Assembly (NCBI RefSeq): GCF_036324505.1
Contig: NC_086351.1
Coordinates: forward strand, 2,146,001 to 2,210,000
DNA: 64,000 nt
Direction: 5' to 3'
Origin: Eleginops maclovinus
Lineage: Eukaryota; Chordata; Actinopteri; Perciformes; Eleginopidae
Shown one piece after another: positions 52,314 through 63,662 of this stretch; positions within the stretch are counted from its first letter, which is position 1, and every line of letters starts with the position of its first letter. The notes below the pieces were generated by a model, which searched no databases, was not told the DNA's origin, and worked only from the letters and a program-made list of their open reading frames with translations. A program made the translations under genes and the position numbers.

Positions 52314-53353
52314 TGTAAGAATAATATATTGAATCGGAACATTAAATGGTATAATTCACTGTTTCCCGACGGACCAGGTTTTGAACTTCCGGTCATACCG
52401 GATGTTATTGTTTTTAGCCTCAGGTAGCATGCAGCTTATATTGTGTGGTATATATATGAGTAGAGGGAGAAGGGCGCGTGGAGTTACATACTAAACACAC
52501 CGCCTCTACCTCTTACTCATTGACGCTGCAATGATACTATTAGGTGTTTAATACCCCATAAACCTCAGAAGAATTAAGATATCCCAAATAGAGTCAGATG
52601 TGCCGAAGACCCGCCACGTTGCTACTAACCAATAAGAGAACACGGGACCGGAAGGACCCTGGAGTAGAAAACTATTTGAAAAGTTTGAAAACAGCCCTTC
52701 TTCCCAGTTCCTGAAACAAATCTCAGGGGGGGCAATTTTTTTTCTGATAATGATTAAGGTGACCCATTCAATAGGTACATTAAGCAAGACCATGTACATT
52801 TGTAGTTAGGTGATGAACTCAAGACAGAGATCCCTCTTGTGTCCACTAGATAGCAAAACACAGTGAGAGTAGTCAGTGACTTGATCGAAGAAGCTGCCCG
52901 CTTTTTTTTCAGTTACGTATGACGAAAGTGCGTAAGTGCAAGCCCTTCCGGAACCCGTAGAGATTGCACTGAAAGCTCTGGTATTCGAAAAAAATGCATT
53001 TTACATGAGAGTCTATGAAAGACCCCTGGGGCGATTTTCAACCTGACTGAAATCGACGTTTGTGACAGATCTAACGTCTGGAACACTGATCAGGACTGAT
53101 GCTGTGTTAGAAACAAAATTCCTCTTTTTCCCGTTGGTAGTGCGTCGCCCAAATCGCCCTAACACACAAACCGCCCCTGCTTCTTCCTAACCACTGGAAA
53201 GTGGACTGTGGACCAGTTGAAGAGGAGAAGACCTCGACCGACTGACCTTTGTAAACGTATCATACCATTGTATTGATAAATGCTCTTAAATGTAGACGAA
53301 AAGTCTCTTGGATTCTTTTAACCTATTCCCACTATAGAATTTAGAACCCGACA
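52314..53353 (+). mobile_element. Possible solo LTR interrupted by a MITE
   Basis: Begins TGTAAGAATA and ends GAACCCGACA (TG...CA). Near the right end ATAAATGCTC, then GTCTCTTGGATTCTTTTA and TTTAGAACCCGACA look like the R/U5 end of a fish LTR retrotransposon. The 475-bp MITE at 52705-53179 sits inside, leaving about 550 bp of LTR. Flanks catag and gtagg do not form a convincing duplication, and no internal coding region is present. Confidence 0.4.
52705..53179. mobile_element. hAT-type MITE, copy 2 (475 bp)
   Basis: Same element and orientation as 45412-45887. It starts CAGTTCCTGAAAC (about 6 bp shorter at this end) and ends ACCGCCCCTG, with an exact 8-bp duplication CTTCTTCC on both sides (52697-52704 and 53180-53187). 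Confidence 0.9.
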
Positions 53354-54562
53354 GTAGGAAACAAAATGTATTTCATAAAGGATGATACATATAGGATGAC
53401 TCTGCCGGTAACAGATGTACTTTGCTTTCAGTTTAACTTGATACTAACCCTCACTCCTCAGAGCTTTCTCTCCTGACTCCTCCCTGCATTTTTCAGATTT
53501 AATCAGCTGAAGCCGTTGTGGTTAGAGTCTGTTTTCTCGGTATGGTCCCGGACCTCCACTCTCCCTCCCTGCCCCCTCACTCCGGCTGCGTGTGGCATGT
53601 GGTTTAAATTCAAGAACAAGGCCCCCCAGTGTGCTCTGTTTTCCACATTCCTATGCCCTGACATCAGCTCGGCTGCAGGAAAAAGGACGCTGCTGCCTCA
53701 ATGGCTGTGTGCGGGAAGAGGCCCCCTCCCTGACCCCGGCAGTCTGGCTGGCGGACCCTGTTAGGGTGGGGGCCCCGCCATTTCTGTCAGCACTCATAAC
53801 AATGCAATCAAAGGGATGCTTAACATACCACATGTTGTTTTGCAGCATAAATTAGAAAGAAATGCCCAGCGATTGTTAAGATGGATTATCCCCACATAGA
53901 CGCGCCATATGGAAATTTAGGTCACATACTGAATGTAAATATTATGCTTTGCAAAATTGCAGCGTGATGAGGACTGACTGCTTGTTTAGTTTCGGTTTCA
54001 GGGCCGTAGTCCTGTGTAGATATTGTTGTCTCTAAGCACATTATGGTAAAAGATTAGCAGAATATGTGCTAGTACCATTCACTTCCAGAGTTATGTGAAC
54101 TTATTTTGGAGAAATGTCGTTTATCTCTCTAAAGCACAGCAAACACCATATTATCAACAATACTAACATGCTAACGTGAAGCAGCTGTGACGTTTCTAAC
54201 TCTCACCACCTTCGTTAGCATGCTAAGTAAAAGTAACATGTTGAATATATTTCTACTTAGAAATAACAGCTTTAATGTTATTTTGATACTTAATAAAGAC
54301 AATGGAGGCTGTCACTTCCACTCTGTACTCCAAATGTGTGTTTTTATTTATTTAACTGTGCTAACTTTTGCTAAGTTAGTCGCTAAGGCTTGACGGCATT
54401 GAGTTGATTTAAAGTGATGCTGGATCATGTTTTATTGAAAAAAAAATGTCAATGCTTTCCCCGATGTCTATTTGCTGCTCTGCCTTGAATCTCCACCTGT
54501 TGCAAAAGCACTGCTGCAAACAGTAGCTGCTGTTAGCTAGTTAGCCGTTAGCGCATTTAGCC
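53354..54562. other. Intergenic, GC-richer block at 53500-53780
   Basis: 53520-53780 is clearly GC-richer than its surroundings and has open frames, but none with recognisable family features. It could be a CpG-poor regulatory block or chance. Confidence 0.35.
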
Positions 54563-54565
54563 TAA

Positions 54566-55205
54566 GGGCCCTTTCATAGTCTACGCAAGCTACGCGGACG
54601 CGAACGCATCGAGCTACGCAAGGAGGGTTTGACGCGTAACTGGGTAGCAAAATGTGGAGTCCAGATTTTTGTAACGCGACGCAAGCGCGACTGCCATTTC
54701 ACGCGTTTCCGATAGGGGCGCTGATGAGAATTACTGTACTGTACTAAATCGCTGTTAACAGAAGAAGTACTACCATGGCTGACAACGAGGAGCGTCTCTG
54801 TGAATTAGTTTGTGTGCACCAGCATATTTATGACGCTGCGAGCGCTTCACATTCAGACAGAAACTTAGTTAAAAATGCATGGCGGGAAATAGCGCTGGAC
54901 CTAGATATCCATGTTGATACCATCAAAAAAAAAGTGGAAGCAGATGGGGGACCGGTTCGAGTCTCGGTTGGCTTGCTGAGTACATCAAGCTGCCGGCGAT
55001 TCAGCAGAAGTAGCTATTTTCCTTTTTTCTACCAGACAGACAAGTCACCAGAGACTCTGCAACCCCCTGTTGGATGAGCGATGTATCGCGTCTGACAAGG
55101 CACAGCGCAGCAACTGACGCGCGTTCTGTATGTACTAAAAACACGCGCGTGAACCTTGCGTTTACAACTGCGTCCGCGTAGCTTGCGTAGACTATGAAAG
55201 GGCCC
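54566..55205 (+). mobile_element. PIF/Harbinger-type element, 640 bp, deleted derivative
   Basis: Terminal inverted repeats of about 36 bp, starting GGGCCCTTTCATAGTCTACG and continuing to GCGGACGC, with near-perfect agreement at both ends. TAA flanks both sides (54563-54565, 55206-55208), the 3-bp duplication typical of Harbinger. It carries the MADF-like ORF listed next and no transposase. Confidence 0.9.
54775..55077 (+). pseudogene. MADF/Myb-SANT-like ORF remnant in the Harbinger element
   Basis: 100 codons. The first 60 (MADNEERLCELVCVHQHIYD, then LVKNAWREIALDLDIHVDTI) fit a MADF domain: short N-terminal helix, W-x-E-I pair and DIHVDTIKKK. This is the accessory DNA-binding protein that PIF/Harbinger elements encode beside the transposase. 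After about residue 60 the similarity ends, so the protein is truncated by deletion or frameshift. Confidence 0.65.
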
Positions 55206-55208
55206 TAA

Positions 55209-56339
55209 CACAGGAGCACATGGGCGTTGGACCTCTGGATTTGTTCAGGCCCAGGAAAGGTTTGAACGCCTGTATCGTGCCAGAAACAGAGCCTGGAGGC
55301 AGGCGATGGAACCGGGGAGTACAAGTAGTGTTAGCTGGCTTGCATTGTCTTGACCTCGATGTTTGGTTGTGTTAGCAACGTTGTAGATTTCCTAATTTCT
55401 TAACAGTAATGGCATCTTAAAAAACACGTGTTACATTACAGCTGTACATTTACAACAGTGATGCATGTGTGAGTGGCACTATGAAACTGTAGCTTCAAGG
55501 CGTTAGCATGATGGGAATGTCTTAGTTTTGCAGGAAATTAATTATGAACTTTGGACACGTTCACAACACGACGGCACTGATAGAAACATGAAGTGATAGC
55601 TAAAGTTATTACAATTCATCTAGAGGTAAATATGAATGTCTTGGCTGAAGTGCATGGCATTAGTGTGCTGTAAAGGTAGGAAGAAACAGGGAAGCCATTA
55701 CCTTATTATTTATTCCATGAACAATGACCGTGATATTTGAACAAGAAGTTTACGCTAGAGCTGAGGAAGGTAGAAGCCTCACGCCTGATGAAAGAGACTT
55801 CTTATGTGTGTGTAAAGCAACTTATTGCGCTTTAAAAGTATTTAAGAAGTTTATATAAATAACGTCTACTGAATAAATTCTTCATCCTTCTTGACTTATC
55901 TTTAACTCTGACCGTGTTTCCCTAATAAGGTTCCCTGTGTGCGTGTGTTCAGGCCAACAAGAATAACATTCAGTTCAGCATTGCCAAAGTTGGAGATGTT
56001 ATCAAAAGGAATTCAGGGTTTAATGTTGTTTATTCCTTACAACAGGAAGCACACATTACTTAAAACTCCAGCACCAAGGGGCACGCAAACTGCCCCTTTT
56101 TTAGAGAGACATTCAAAATGTTTCTGGGATTGTTGTGCTCTTACTTCGGCATCATGTTCAACACGAATATGGTTTGGTTATGGACCTGACGGTGTCTTCA
56201 GTTTGCTTCACGCTCTGCTATTTATTTAATCCTGAATTTCTTCCCCATGCAGTCACTCGATGAGGTAGTCAGGCTCATGGCTGTGCATACACCTCCATAT
56301 GCAGCCTTGTTTCGGGTTTCCCGGAAGCAGAAGGCAAGG

Positions 56340-56340
<1 letters not shown>
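55209..56340. other. Intergenic, weak exon-like fragments
   Basis: After the Harbinger element, 55214-55340 reads QERFERLYRARNRAW in one frame without a start. A TGTTCAG acceptor at about 55952 precedes an open stretch (NNIQFSIAKVGDVIKRN), and a CCCATGCAG at 56251 precedes SLDEVVRLMAVHTPPYAALF. None joins into a gene I recognise. Confidence 0.2.
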
Positions 56341-56341
<1 letters not shown>

Positions 56342-56376
<35 letters not shown>

Positions 56377-56390
56377 GGGGGGGGGGTGGG
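56342..56390. repeat. (TG)n followed by a G-run
   Basis: GT dinucleotides to about 56373, then 13 G, TGGGG. Possible quadruplex former. Confidence 0.9.
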
Positions 56391-56825
56391 GTTGACTGCG
56401 TGGGAGGGAGAGCTGGGTTGGTATGGGGTTGGTAGAGAAGAGAGAGAGGAGGTGTGGGAGGAGGGGACATCAAAGACGAGGGGAAATCGGATCCCCTCGT
56501 TCACACAAAGCAGGCTGTGAGGTTCGGAGACAAAGGGAACGGGATCCACCACGTGACCGTGAACGCCTGGCATGCCTCCCTGTCTGGCTCCATTCAGCTT
56601 TTCACTCATTCAGACTTTATCAGGTCCCAAGGACGGGCACTGTTTGAGTGTTTTGTATGTTTTTTGAGTCTGTTTCGTTCGCCTACTAAACAAATAGATA
56701 TTGTGTCTACGTAATGTTTGACAGTGTAATTACTTGGCTCCACAAAGCAAAAACAAGATCATACTGTGGAAAAGACCCCAAAAATAATATGGGAAAAATA
56801 AATTCGTCAATTCATCTTAGTGCAG

Positions 56826-58281
56826 CCTTTCCGAGAACCAGCACCTTATCGTGGTGGAGAGGTTTGTGTGCCCCGATGAACCTGGGGGCTGTGTTGTCTG
56901 GAACCTTGTTTTCCTGGTAGGGTCTCCCATGGCAAATTGGTCTCAGGTAAGGGGCCAGACTGAGATTGGTTCAAAAGACCTCATGACAAACACACGTGAA
57001 AGCGAGGATACCCGGCCCGGAGGAAGCCCGGGGTCCCCTTCTGGAGCCAGGCCCAGAAGAGGACTCGTCAGCGAGCGTCTGGTGGCCAGGCTTGCCACGG
57101 AGCCCGGCCGGGCACAGCCCGAAAAAGCAACGTGGGCAACACCTCCGCTTCCCCGTCCCGCGGGCCCACCACCTACGGGAAACAGCGATGGGGTCGGGTG
57201 CGCTGCCAGAAGGGTGGCAGTGAAAGCAGAGGGTCTCGACGGAGCAGACTCAGGCAACAGAAGCTGGCTTTGGGGACGTGGAATGTCACCTCTCTGTGGG
57301 GGGAAGGAGCCGGAGCTTGTGCGGGAGGTGGAGCGTTACCAGTTGGATCTGGTGGGGCTCACCTCTACGCACAGCGCTGGCTCTGGAACCTTACTTCTGG
57401 ATAGGGGTTGGACTCAATTCTTCTCCCGAGATGCCCAAGGTGTGAGGCGCCGAGCGGGTGTGGGGATACTCAGAAGCCGAAACGTGTAGTGCGGGTGAAC
57501 TGGGAACATCTGGAGGAGTCCCAAGTCCAGGAGGCCTTCAACTCACACCTCCGGCGGAGCTTTTCAGGCATCCCTGTGGAGGCTGTGGACATTGAACCAG
57601 AGTGGGCGGTGTTCAAAGCCTCCATTGCCGAAGCTGCGGCGGGGACCTGTGGTCTGAAGGGCTTAGGTGCCTCAAGGGGCGGTAACCCTCGAACCTCCTG
57701 GTGGACACCGGTGGTCAGGGAAGCCGTCTGACTGAAGGAGGCCTTCCGGGATATGTTATCCCTGGGTACTCCAGACGCAGTTGCAAGGTATCGACGGGCT
57801 GAGTCAGAAGCAAAGCTCTCTGTCTACCGGGCCATCTTCGTTCCTACCCTCACCTATGGTCATGAAGGATGGGTCATGACCTAAAGAACGAGATCGCGGA
57901 TACAAGCGGCCGAAATGGGATTTCTCCGCAGGGTGGCTGGCATCTCCCTTAGGGATAAGGTGAGAAGTTCGGTCATCCGGGAGGGACTCGAGTAGAACCG
58001 CTTCTTCTCTTCTTGTTGAAAGGAGCCAGTTGAGGTGGTTCGGGCACCTAGTGAGGATGCCACCTGGGCGCCTCCCTAGGGAGGTGTTCCAGGCACGTCC
58101 AGCTGGGAAAAGACCGAGGGGTAGACCTAGGACCAGGTGGAGGGATTATATCTCTGGGAGCGCCTTGGAATCCCCCAGTCAGAGGCTGGTTGATGTGGCC
58201 AGGGAAAGAGAAGTTTGGGGCTCTCTGCTGGAGCTGTTACCTCCGCGACCCTGACGGATACAGGAGAAGATGGATGGATGG
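56826..58281 (+). mobile_element. Internally deleted non-LTR retrotransposon (APE-type LINE)
   Basis: A 12-bp duplication ATCTTAGTGCAG flanks it (56814-56825, 58282-58293) and the 3' end is a GATG microsatellite. In frames with shifts it encodes the start of the endonuclease (LALGTWNVTSL; then EPELVREVERYQLDLVGLTS and RGWTQFFSRDAQGVRRRAG), a linker (ASIAEAAAGTCGLKG; RTSWWTPVVREAV), and the C-terminal part (SVYRAIFVPTLTYGHE; RIQAAEMGFLRRVAG; LRWFGHLVRMPPGRLP; RGRPRTRWRDY). Almost all of the reverse transcriptase is missing; the deletion joins near 57800-57825. Not autonomous. Confidence 0.92.
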
Positions 58282-58293
58282 ATCTTAGTGCAG

Positions 58294-59160
58294 ACTTTTA
58301 TACTCATTTAAGGTTTTATTCATTTTCACACAATGACAAACAAAGTGACATTTGAAAGAAACCGGCAGCAGGGCTTGGACATGTGGTGTTTGTGATCCAG
58401 CAGCTATTTCCAACATATTTTACAGTCTTTTTAAGGGCTTGTTTTGCTCAGAAAAGGCTGATGAAACGGATTTTGTGATTCAATTCCTTTCATTTAAAAA
58501 GAGATACTGTATGTAATGTTTATATCAAAACCACTTTAAAGACATGTTTTATTGTTATGTTTGCCTCCCAATTACTTGTTCCATTGTTGAATGTTCCCTT
58601 TAGTTGGATTACTAGTCCTTTTTGGGTGCAAGAGTTTTAACAGCTGCTTGGAGGTCACCACCATATTCTGATTTCATATTTTTGGTAAGTATTTAACACT
58701 GTATATATATAATCATGATATATTATTTTTCCACAAAGCGCAGCATGTCATTGTAAGTATTACAAACACAACTAGCACAGTAGATGGCCTTTATTAAAGA
58801 TGAAAGGACAATTACACCTTTGTTTGGTATAAAACATCAAAAACCAGCTGGGTTGGCAAATGCTTTATGCTGGTAATCCATTAAAGCCAAGCCACATGAT
58901 TTCTGAGCAACGAGGTCATTCAAAACAGTTCCTACTTGTTTTAGGCCGGTTCCGCCAATCTAAGAAAAGTGAAACGGCAGAGAGGACTCTTCACACGCAC
59001 ATTTGGAACAGTGAAATCCATTAGTTTGAAGGGAACCGCAGTGTTCATTGGATGTGTCCATAGATAAATGACGTTTCAACCTTAATCAACTTTGACTCGT
59101 ACATTTGCACTGGGTTGCATAAAACGAACAATCACAACAGCGCTGAGAGCCGGAGAGTTC
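58294..59160. other. Intergenic, nothing recognised
   Basis: AT-rich, no coding or element signal. Confidence 0.35.
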
Positions 59161-59214
59161 AAAATATTGAGAATCAAAGTTCAGATTTGTGTTTTTAGAG
59201 GTAGACTTTTAAAC

Positions 59215-59790
59215 ATTTTTGATTATTTTTATTAAATGATGACTTTTCTTCTAAATTTTGAGTTTTAAAAATATCTTCTCATTATTCTCACTCCTTCTTC
59301 ATTTGGCCCTAATCATCTTCTTTTAAAAATGAACCCTTTTTGTCTCTTCAGTTTTTCTCTCCAAATTTCCACTTTTTGGAATTTCCGACAATTTCTTCAA
59401 TATTATCCCTTTTTTCCTAAAATATCGGACTTTTAAAAAAAAGTCTAATTTTCTTTCTAAATGTCGACCTTTAAAAATATCCGACTTTTTTCCTGAAAAT
59501 TCTGACTTTTCTTCTAAATTTGGACTTCTAAGATGTCCCCCTATCTTCTCATTATTCTAACTCCGTCTTCACTTTGCACCTTAATCATCTTCTTTTAAAA
59601 ATGAACACTTTCTGTCTCCACATTTTTTCCTTTTGATTTCCTTTTCAAATTTCAGCTTTTTGGGAATTGCAGACAATTCTTCAGAAGTATCACTTTTTCT
59701 AAAACTGACTTAAAAAAAAACACCTTCTGAAATGTTGACTTGAAAAAAAGATCTGATCGCTTTTTCCTAAAAATTCAGAATTTTAAAATC
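59215..59790. repeat. Degenerate polypyrimidine tandem repeat
   Basis: Strongly pyrimidine-rich on the plus strand, with CTTTTCTTCTAAATTTTGA-like phrases. A larger unit of about 269 bp repeats: TTCTCATTATTCTCACTCC...CATCTTCTTTTAAAAATGAA at 59276-59332 returns with few changes at 59545-59604. Confidence 0.8.
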
Positions 59791-60780
59791 AACTCCTTTG
59801 ATTTATTATTGTTGAATTGAATGGTTTTAATGGTACATCTTATCTGAATACAAATCTAAATACAGTATAGCCTACTCTTCCCACTTCATAATGAAGAGTT
59901 GGAGTTTGTAACAGTACTCAATACAAGAAGCCATACAATGTGAATTAATCCATTTAAAGGAAGGTTGAGAGTCTGTTTCAAAACCTCAAATACATGTAAT
60001 TGTTGTTTCACCATGGTGACCGGAATTGTTTACCACAGTGAGCACACCACTCAGGCTCCTCTGTAATGCAGTGACAAATAAGGAGGAGGATGACAAAGTG
60101 AAACACCATTTGCCTCAACATGTCTGAGATGTTCTCATTCAGCTCTTCCCTGACGCTTAATACCTGCGTGGCTCACACCCTCACCTGAGGGGCTAATAAT
60201 GTGTTTACTGTGCCTGGAGTAACGCAAGATTTTCTTTCCCATCATCAAACGTCTCAAAGCGTTTGCCTTTTTAGTCATGTCTTCAACAGCTCAGAAAAAT
60301 TCTACGTTAGCGAAGGATTTCTCTTCCCATCATATATAATGTTCAGGTTTTCCTCCAAGGTGGCCTTTAAGAATTCTCAAACCAACCCTGCAACTTATCT
60401 CTCCTCCACTCTTTTACATGATATGTGTCACCCATCAAATGATTATGATATAAAGAACATCCTTATTGCATCATCTGAAACCCATTAGTCAATACTGCCC
60501 CACCTCGGAGTGACGGAGGTTTAGATGCATTGACTGCAGTACATTTACCTGAAATCTATAGTTACCTATTACCTCTTTATCATATCATTTTTCTGTCTAC
60601 CTAAAGCTAAAATTATATTGTAGTTTGACAAAGGGAGTTCTTTCTGGGTTTTTGTTCAAACAATGTGCCATTGAGTGTCCATAATCTCACAGAAACCCTT
60701 TCTTTTAAGGGGGCAAATTCAACAATCTGTATTGTAATCAAGGCTCAGCTAAAGAAATTGGACGAAAAGGAACATTTAAT
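59791..60780. other. Intergenic, nothing recognised
   Basis: No coding or element signal. Confidence 0.35.
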
Positions 60781-60786
60781 TTAATG

Positions 60787-61049
60787 AAAGCCAGTGGTGG
60801 CGAAGTCCATAGGGACTTGGCCTGGGAACTGGAAGGTCACCAGTTCAAGTCCCCGAAAGACCAAGTGCCACCGTGGTGTCCCTGAGCAAGACACTGGTTA
60901 CCTACACTGCTCCCTGGGCGCCGTACATAATGGCAGCCCACTGCTCCTAACACTAGGATGGGTCAAATGCAGAGACCGCATTTCGTTGTCCTAGTACTTG
61001 TACTCTGTGCAATGACAATAAAGTTGAATCTTCTTCTTCTTCTTCTTCA
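60787..61049 (+). mobile_element. tRNA-derived SINE with (CTT)n tail
   Basis: The tRNA-like head has an A-box-like TGGCGAAGTCCATAG (about 60796-60810) and box B AGTTCAAGTCC (60841-60851). The body has CAAGTGCCACCGTGGTGTCC and CTGAGCAAGACACTG, then TGACAATAAAGTTGAATC and a CTT microsatellite (61028-61049). It was copied by a LINE in trans; no target duplication is clear. Confidence 0.88.
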
Positions 61050-61640
61050 CAGCAAAATAATTATGAACAGAGATATTGCAAGAAATAGGAAAATGAGAGG
61101 AAGCTATTGACAGTTTCACAATTATGAAACAGTCAACACTGGTGATCAAAATGTGACCTAAAGTAATAGCCTTCTTATCTCCAAATCATAAAAAAGGGTT
61201 TTAAAACATGCTAAGATAAGATAAGATACGCTTTCAACCTGTATCAGAATGAGTCAACCCTTTTCCTTATATAGAGTTTCCGGGGGATGGTAACGAGAGT
61301 TCAGTTTAGCCTGAACAATGCCCTGAAAGTCTTGTAGTTTCATACATTAAACCCTGATAGAATCTGGCACTAAACCTCAGGGTACTCTGGTAGGCAAAGT
61401 CTAAAGAGCGAAGGCTTTAAGAAACGTAATAAACTCCACCTTGGCCAATCAAGGTATTTAAATGCTGCTTACGTGTCTATGTTTATGTCCTAATCCCCCT
61501 ATTAAATATCTCACGATGCATAATCAGGTTCTGCTGATCATTGATCTGTACTTAAGTGTATGTTTGCAGGCAGAACTTTTGATTGCAGTTCTGTGACACC
61601 AGCGACAACCTTTGACATGAAGCCGAAGCCTAAGGGCCTT
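61050..61640. other. Intergenic with LINE-tail-like sequence
   Basis: AAGATAAGATAAGATACGC at 61211-61229 resembles the 3' tail of fish LINEs. Nothing else recognised. Confidence 0.4.
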
Positions 61641-61649
61641 AAACTGGCC

Positions 61650-62110
61650 TTTTCTCTAATGGCCAGCAGGGGGCGACTCCACCGGTTGCAAAACAATGGT
61701 ATTGTATAGAAGTCTATGAGAAAATGACCGACTTCTCACTTCATTAAATAACTCAGTTAATATTTTCTTGACAAGTTTTTGGTCCTAGTTGTTAGTCTTA
61801 AGTCTTCCTTAATATAAAATGATGTTCAGTTTGTAAATTAAGCTCCCATTTAGAGTATAATGAACAAGAAAGCTGCTGATTCTTTAGGACGTGGCTACCT
61901 TGCTATTGACTCTTCCCTGCCACGGTCTTAGAAATGTAACCTTTTCCGTCTATAGAGACATGTTGGTTGACTTAAAGACTATTTAAAGCATTGGTTTTAT
62001 TTAGCTTCACCCTCTTGGATCACTTATGGCTACACCCATGCAGTCTATGGCCGCAAACAACACGCTTAAACGCAACCACGTTAGCAAAAAGGGTGGGTAA
62101 CTAAGACATC
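61650..62110. mobile_element. Common teleost interspersed repeat
   Basis: GGCCAGCAGGGGGCGACTCC, AGAAGTCTATGAGAAAATGA, GGACGTGGCTACCTTG and ACCCATGCAGTCTATGG are phrases I recognise from an abundant fish repeat of this order. Boundaries and class are not determined. Confidence 0.6.
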
Positions 62111-63321
62111 CAGCCAGCAGAGCAACATTAGCATTGATTTGGCTTCGAATTTGAGTCCAATACTCACTACTTTTCTCTGCCTTTACTCCAATGGGTAATA
62201 TCTACCACTTTTGCTACTAGACGCTCCAATGTGTAATACAGCAAGTCACTAACGATGGGGCTTTGGGACCGATTTAACAGAAAACAAACCGTAACTAATA
62301 TAAGAGGTGAGGTATTGATCCCATATTGGGGAAAAATGTGTTGTTGTTGCAGCAGCATAAAACAGAACAAGGCCTTAACATAATTATATTTAGTAGTTAT
62401 AATATAAACATCTCAAAATACAAACAGAAATAAGCCGGCATTAGAGTAAAAAAGATAATACAGTTGACCGTAAATACAAATAATCAGTTTGACAAATAAA
62501 ACACAATTGAAGGCCAATTTCCAGTGAACACAACATAAAGCAGGATATGTATTTACATTAAGTGTGCACGAATGGAATATTAAGTGAAACATGAATGTAA
62601 AATGTACAGTGAGAATTTTATAAGTCCAAAACTATGGAGCAGTGAGGTCGATCTGTGCCAGGGGCCATTTGTTGTACAGGGTTATTGCAGCAGGCAGGAA
62701 TCCAAATCCAAAGTGATTATTTCCTCCTTTCTCACATAAGCCTGAGTTATATGAGCCGTCGTCAACATATTGGTTGTAGTCTGGCAGCTTTACGTAAATG
62801 CTCCACTTCCAACACTGCAACCTAAACAAAGGGTCTCTAAAGTCCTCTGCCCTTTAAAGCAGCCTCGCCTAGCTTTACCGTATCATCAGCACACCTGAGA
62901 TTAGCTCTAACCTTTGCTCCATTTCACTTCCGCCTGGTTGTTTTAACACCTGATATGCTAATGACACATGGGCTACACATCTCGTTGGGCACTCCCACAT
63001 TTAAATCGTTTAATTGTAGGTGAACAGACACTACATGGTATAACTGTGCAACAACACCATTGTACACTGGGACTGTGTGTGTTCACTCAAGTAGCCAACA
63101 CCTTGAGAGTCTCACCACACAGGGCATGACGGGATCGGGCCAGCTCTGCGGGGAGCTCAGTCTGACACGGTGGAATGTTTCTCATGTGGTTCTGTTTGAT
63201 ATCCCCCTCGGTGTTATGGTGCAAAACTAATCCACTGGGAGCACCGTAAACACAACGTGAAGGCAGAGGAGGGCAGAGCTTGTGTTTGCTGTCAACACAG
63301 GAGACGTTACTCCTGCTGTGA

Positions 63322-63322
<1 letters not shown>
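62111..63322. other. Intergenic with possible LINE C-terminal remnant
   Basis: On the minus strand, 62632-62835 stays open for about 65 codons and ends FGFLPAAITLYNKWP...TAP stop. The FLPAAI-x-LYN pattern resembles the C-terminus of fish CR1/Rex-like LINE proteins, but the rest (KLPDYNQYVDDGSY) does not match what I know. Low confidence. Confidence 0.3.
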
Positions 63323-63409
<87 letters not shown>

Positions 63410-63422
63410 GCACACACACACA
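63323..63422. repeat. (CA)n microsatellite, 100 bp
   Basis: Dinucleotide run with two CGCA interruptions near 63404-63412. Confidence 0.98.
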
Positions 63423-63612
63423 AAGGAGAAGCAGGAAGACAAAGACCTTTTGTCTGCTGGTTTCGGCAAATGTCCGTCATATCGTGTACCCCCTCTCGTG
63501 GTAGAAAGTAGCTATACCTAGTGACGAATTCTTACAGGAATTCCATCTATGTATTTCCCCTTTTATGTGAATGAGGAAGCTTGGTGGTTGGACATCCGGT
63601 TTCCAAGTCTCG

Positions 63613-63613
<1 letters not shown>

Positions 63614-63647
<34 letters not shown>

Positions 63648-63662
63648 GGGGGGAGGGGGGGG
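63614..63662. repeat. (GT)n then G-rich tract
   Basis: GT to 63644, then G-runs interrupted by one A. Same arrangement as 56342-56390. Confidence 0.95.

Noticed and set aside
53516..53855. Overlapping open frames in the GC-richer block
   Set aside because: Several frames on both strands are open at once, as expected from GC-rich sequence; none resembles a protein family.
60787..60870. Possible tRNA gene
   Set aside because: Box A and B are recognisable but the cloverleaf is not intact and SINE body and tail follow.
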